A DNA stretch of 64,000 nucleotides, taken from the NCBI GenBank assembly GCA_038120295.1, contig JAYOLL010000019.1, forward strand, positions 1-64,000. The letters are read 5' to 3'. A program made the translations under genes and the position numbers. Under the pieces are notes generated by a model. That model worked only from the letters and a program-made list of their open reading frames with translations, searched no databases and had not been told where the DNA came from. Origin of the DNA: JAYOEY01 sp038120295 (GTDB lineage: Bacteria > Pseudomonadota > Alphaproteobacteria > MPNO01 > UBA2964). The first letter of the stretch is position 1; every line of letters starts with the position of its first letter. Below, piece by piece: positions 60,684 to 64,000 of this stretch.

Positions 60684-61471
60684 CGGCTGATAGCGCGCGG
60701 CTTTCGGTTATCGCGCCCGGCGGCCTGCCGCTGGTGGCGCCCGGCGACGATCTGGCCGCGCTAATTCTCGATGCGCTGAAACAGGCAGGCGAAGTGCTGC
60801 GGGACGGCGACGTGCTGGTCGTCGCCCAGAAAATCGTGTCGAAGGCCGAGGGCCGCTACCGCGTTCTGGAGGACGTTGAGCCGTCTGATCGCGCGATTGA
60901 GGTGGCCGGGATCACTGACAAGGACCCGCGTCTGGTCGAGCTGATCCTGTCCGAATCGACAGAAATCGTGCGTCACCGCAAGGGGGTGCTGGTGGTCGCC
61001 CACAGGATCGGGATCGTAATGGCCAATGCCGGGATCGATGCGTCCAATGTTGAGCCGACCGCGGCGGGTACCCGTGTCCTGCTCCTGCCGGAGGATCCCG
61101 ACCGCAGCGCCGCCGGGCTGCGCGACGCCATCGGAAAAAACACCGGCGCGGACGTCGCGGTGGTGATCAATGACAGCGTCGGGCGCGCCTGGCGGAACGG
61201 CACGGTCGGCATCGCACTGGGATCTGCCGGACTTCCTGCGCTTAACGATCTCAACGGTACGCCCGACCTGTTCGGTAGACCGCTTCAGGCGAGCCAGGTG
61301 GGTCTCGCCGACGAGCTCGCCGCGACGGCTTCGCTGGTGATGGGGCAGGCCAACGAAGGGCGCCCGGTCGTCCTGATCCGCGGACTGGCCCAGTCGGTCA
61401 CCGGCGTGGATACCGGCGACGGCGATGCCGGCGATTTGATCCGCCCGCGCGAGCAGGACCTGTTCCGGTGA
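60680..61471 (+). CDS. cofE: Coenzyme F420-0:L-glutamate ligase CofE
   Basis: Adds L-glutamate residues to F420-0. The 263-residue single-domain protein shows VLVVAQKIVSKAEGR, ESTEIVRHRKGVLVVAHRIGIVMANAGIDASNVE, and NDSVGRAWRNGTVGIALGSAGL, which are the conserved blocks of CofE and of the N-terminal half of FbiB. It lacks the C-terminal FMN-binding nitroreductase-like domain of actinobacterial FbiB, so it is more like archaeal CofE. It overlaps the reductase stop by four bases (ATGA) and is ten bases from cofD. Confidence 0.93.
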   Translation: MTADSARLSVIAPGGLPLVAPGDDLAALILDALKQAGEVLRDGDVLVVAQKIVSKAEGRYRVLEDVEPSDRAIEVAGITDKDPRLVELILSESTEIVRHRKGVLVVAHRIGIVMANAGIDASNVEPTAAGTRVLLLPEDPDRSAAGLRDAIGKNTGADVAVVINDSVGRAWRNGTVGIALGSAGLPALNDLNGTPDLFGRPLQASQVGLADELAATASLVMGQANEGRPVVLIRGLAQSVTGVDTGDGDAGDLIRPREQDLFR

Positions 61472-61481
61472 GAGGGCTGTC

Positions 61482-62423
61482 ATGATTCTGGCACTCGCGG
61501 GAGGCGTTGGCGGTGCGAAGCTCGCTCACGGTCTGGCGCGGGTACTCGATCCGTCCGATCTGATTGTTGCCGTCAACACGGCGGACGATTTCCGCCATCT
61601 CGGTCTGCATATTTCGCCCGATCTCGACTCGGTCATGTACAAGCTCGCGGGACTCAACGACACGGAGCGCGGTTGGGGCCAGCGCGACGAGAGCTGGCAG
61701 TTCATGGAAACGCTGACGCGGCTCGGCGGTGAGGACTGGTTCAATCTCGGCGACCGGGACCTGGCCATCCATACCGTCCGCACCCAGCGGCTTCAGTCCG
61801 GCGAGTCGCTAACCGAGGCGACGGCAGGTCTGTACCGGTCACTCGGGATCGACCACGTCATTGCGCCGATGAGCGACGACCCGGTTTCGACGGTGATCGA
61901 GACCGACGATGGACTTCTGCCGTTCCAGCACTGGTTCGTCCGGCTGCGCTGCGAGCCGCCCGTTCGCGGCGTGCAGTTCGAGGGGGCGGTATCCGCCCGC
62001 CCGTCGCCGCCCATCGCCGCCGCGCTGGCGCGCGACGACCTGGAAGCGATCGTGCTGTGCCCGTCCAACCCGTTCGTTTCGATCGACCCGATTGCCGCCG
62101 TGCCCGCCATCGGCAAGGCGCTGGCCGAACGCAAGGTGCCGATGGTCGCCGTCTCTCCCATTATCGGCGGTGCGGCGGTGAAGGGCCCTGCCGCCGACAT
62201 GATGGCGCAGCGCGGCCTGCCGGTCTCACCTGTGGGGATCGCCCGCTATTACGGCGAGCGGATCGACGGGCTGGTGATCGACGACGTGGATTCGAGCCTG
62301 CTTGCCGACGTAGAGCGCGAAGGGGTGAAGGCCTTCACGACCGCTACGTTGATGAAGACAGGTGACGAAGAAGCGCGGCTGGCGGAAGAAACGCTGGCGT
62401 TCGCGCGAGCGCTGTCCCGCTGA
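61482..62423 (+). CDS. cofD: 2-phospho-L-lactate (or PEP) transferase CofD/FbiA
   Basis: Joins FO to the phospho-lactyl (or enolpyruvyl) group from the GDP/GMP-activated precursor to make F420-0 or dehydro-F420-0. The 313-residue protein has the family opening LALAGGVGGAKLAHGLARVL, VNTADDFRHLGLHISPDLDSVMYKLAGL, and PSNPFVSIDPIAAVPAIGKAL. It ends the plus-strand F420 series, four bases from the convergent fadE stop. No cofC/fbiD guanylyltransferase is present in the window. Confidence 0.93.
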   Translation: MILALAGGVGGAKLAHGLARVLDPSDLIVAVNTADDFRHLGLHISPDLDSVMYKLAGLNDTERGWGQRDESWQFMETLTRLGGEDWFNLGDRDLAIHTVRTQRLQSGESLTEATAGLYRSLGIDHVIAPMSDDPVSTVIETDDGLLPFQHWFVRLRCEPPVRGVQFEGAVSARPSPPIAAALARDDLEAIVLCPSNPFVSIDPIAAVPAIGKALAERKVPMVAVSPIIGGAAVKGPAADMMAQRGLPVSPVGIARYYGERIDGLVIDDVDSSLLADVEREGVKAFTTATLMKTGDEEARLAEETLAFARALSR

Positions 62424-62426
62424 CCG

Positions 62427-64000
62427 TCAGCGCAGCGTCACGTAATCCTCCGGCTCGAACGCGTCCACCTGGATGACGGCGAGAGCCGCCTCGTTGGCGG
62501 CGGCAAGAACGGCGTGCTCGTTGTCGGAAATCACGCTCGCTTCCAGCGCGGCGGTGGCAAGTTCCTGCTTGCTTCCGCCCGAAATTTTCCCGTTTCGCTG
62601 GGCATTCCGAACCTTGTCCTCAATGGGCCTTGCCGCCATGACCTTCTTCAATGTCGCTTCCAGATCGCCCAGCCCCGGCTCGCCGTCGCGCGGCACGTAG
62701 ATATCGCCGGTCAGGGCCCGGCGCAGGTCGCCGTCTTCAAGCAGTCCGCTGGAGACCAAGGCACTGAGTCGGTCCGACGGACCGCGCTGGCGCGCTCGCC
62801 AGCCGAACACAAGAACACGGACGAGAACTTGCAGGACGCGGCCCGGCAAATTGTCGATCACGCCCCGAAGCGCCTCGTCGATTTCGCGTAGCGCATGCGC
62901 CATCGCCCAGCGCATCGCGTTTTCGTCCCGCCTGTTGCTGCCCTCATCGTGGAAGCGTTTGAGCGTGGCGGAGCCGAGATAGAGCCAGGACAGCGCATCG
63001 GCCAGCCGTCCGCTCACAGCTTCGCGCCGCTTGAGGCTGCCGCCATATACCAGCAGCGCGAGGTCGGAAACGGCAGCGAACATCGTGCTGTAGCGGGTCA
63101 GTTCGCGGAACAGGGATGCGGTCGGCCCGGTCACGGGCGGGCGCACGAGCAGCCCGAAAGTGATACTGTCGACAGCGGCGCGCGCCAGGTTTCGGCATGC
63201 GAAATTGACGTGACCGAAGAACGCGCCGTCGAACCTGTCGAGGTCCTGCGCGCCGACCGATTCGATCTCGTCCAGCACGAACGGGTGCGAGCGGATCGCG
63301 CCCTGACCGTACACGATCATCGAACGGGTCAGGATGTTGGCGCCTTCCACCGTGATGGCGACCGGAATGGCGGCGTAGGCACGGCCCAGAATGTTGCGCG
63401 GCCCGCGGCAGATCGCGGCGCCGGCCTGGATATCCATCGCGTCGTTAACAGCTCGGCGCATGGCCTCCGTCAGGTACGCCTTGACGATCCCGGTCAGCAC
63501 GGCCGGCTTTTCGCCGGCATCCACCGCCGCGCAGGTCAGCGTTCGGGCGGCGTTCATCAGGTAGGTTGTGCCGCCTATCCGGGCCAGGACCTCGCCCACG
63601 CCTTCGAACCGACCGATCGGCAGGCGGAACTGTTCGCGCACCGTGCCGTAAGCGCCGATGGCGCGGACCGCGAGCTCCGACGCGCCGACCGACAGGGACG
63701 GCAGGGAGATCGAGCGGCCTGCCGCCAGCGCCTCCATCAGCATCCGCCAGCCCTGGCCGATGCCCTCGCGCTCGCCGATGATCGCATCCAGCGGAACGAA
63801 CACGTCGCGCCCGAAGATCGGCCCGTTCTGGAACGGCACGCCCATCGGGTCGTGCCGGTTGCCGATCTCAATGCCCGCTGTATCGCGAGGGATCAGCGCG
63901 CAGGCGATGCCCAGATCCTGTTCCCCGCCCAGCAACCCGTCCGGGTCCGTCATACGGAAGGCGAGCCCGACGACGGTCGCGACCGGGGCGAGCGTGATAT
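62427..64000 (-). CDS. fadE: Acyl-CoA dehydrogenase FadE (5' part cut by the window edge)
   Basis: The C-terminal ~525 residues of a long-type acyl-CoA dehydrogenase: LAPVATVVGLAFRMTDPDGLLGGEQDLGIACALIPRDT, RSISLPSLSVGASELAVRAIGAYGTVREQF, GAAICRGPRNILGRAYAAIPVAITVEGANILTRSMIVYGQGA, and the C-terminal extension (from ~YGGSLKRREAVSGRLADALSWLYL) seen in E. coli FadE. It carries out the first oxidation of fatty-acid beta-oxidation. The open frame continues to the window end, so the start lies beyond 64000. Confidence 0.93.
   Translation of the reverse strand, partial: ITLAPVATVVGLAFRMTDPDGLLGGEQDLGIACALIPRDTAGIEIGNRHDPMGVPFQNGPIFGRDVFVPLDAIIGEREGIGQGWRMLMEALAAGRSISLPSLSVGASELAVRAIGAYGTVREQFRLPIGRFEGVGEVLARIGGTTYLMNAARTLTCAAVDAGEKPAVLTGIVKAYLTEAMRRAVNDAMDIQAGAAICRGPRNILGRAYAAIPVAITVEGANILTRSMIVYGQGAIRSHPFVLDEIESVGAQDLDRFDGAFFGHVNFACRNLARAAVDSITFGLLVRPPVTGPTASLFRELTRYSTMFAAVSDLALLVYGGSLKRREAVSGRLADALSWLYLGSATLKRFHDEGSNRRDENAMRWAMAHALREIDEALRGVIDNLPGRVLQVLVRVLVFGWRARQRGPSDRLSALVSSGLLEDGDLRRALTGDIYVPRDGEPGLGDLEATLKKVMAARPIEDKVRNAQRNGKISGGSKQELATAALEASVISDNEHAVLAAANEAALAVIQVDAFEPEDYVTLR

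Noticed and set aside
1..64000. tRNA, rRNA, CRISPR arrays or insertion sequences
   Set aside because: No cloverleaf-like tRNA gene, rRNA core sequence, regularly spaced direct repeats or transposase was recognised on reading both strands; a covariance-model search was not possible.

Overview
The window is a GC-rich, gene-dense stretch of an alphaproteobacterial chromosome spanning the probable replication origin. Evidence for the lineage is the syntenic block parB-parA-rsmG-mnmG-mnmE ... rho-hemJ-hemH-hemE | origin | maf-aroE-coaE-dnaQ-secB-fxsA-tim44-mltA, followed by smr, hslVU, the his cluster with its usual DUF2628 and acetyltransferase passengers, gshB, yraN, rsmI, hemW, rdgB, rph, hrcA and grpE. 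That order is typical of Rhodospirillales-like and related alphaproteobacteria. The genus cannot be read from the sequence. Start codons are often GTG or TTG, and two genes (hemE, mltA) appear to lack any ATG/GTG/TTG start.

Layout. 1-5897: chromosome partitioning (ParA/ParB with two perfect parS sites), 16S rRNA methylation and tRNA U34 modification, all on the minus strand. 6039-13189: an inserted block of accessory metabolic genes, mostly on the plus strand (DMT exporter, orphan tricarboxylate-type binding protein, RidA, YyaL, Ogt, dienelactone hydrolase, quinone reductase). 13218-17257: rho and the late haem genes hemJ, hemH and hemE. 17258-17710: a roughly 450-bp gene-free region with an AT-rich stretch and DnaA-box-like sites, the likely oriC. 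17711-23695: maf, aroE, coaE, dnaQ, secB, fxsA, a Tim44-like gene and mltA. 23692-27543: a phytase-like esterase and the lactate-oxidation genes lutABC, lying between mltA and smr. 28078-31507: a GST, hslU, hslV and an unusual cNMP/FHA-domain protein. 31690-35804: hisB, hisH, hisA, hisF and hisE. 36002-46580: HIT protein, deaminase, gshB, SirB1-like, BON, yraN, rsmI, an LppC-like lipoprotein, hemW, rdgB, rph, hrcA and grpE.

46630-64000 looks accessory. It opens with a scar in which the 3' end of an RTX-type gene and the 3' end of a HlyD-type type I secretion adaptor point at each other with both 5' ends missing. Then come a salicylyl-CoA-hydroxylase-like FAD monooxygenase, an iron alcohol dehydrogenase, an EmrAB-type efflux pair, small secreted and TPR/Sel1 proteins, two tandem opine-dehydrogenase-family genes, a compact coenzyme F420 locus (cofGH, an NADPH:F420 reductase-like gene, cofE, cofD) and a partial fadE.

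The most notable points are the F420 locus in a proteobacterium, divergent from tandem opine-dehydrogenase paralogues; the oriC/parS architecture; apparent ATT or CTG starts; two related families of palindromic repeats; and the secretion-gene scar. I saw no tRNA, rRNA, CRISPR array or intact insertion sequence.
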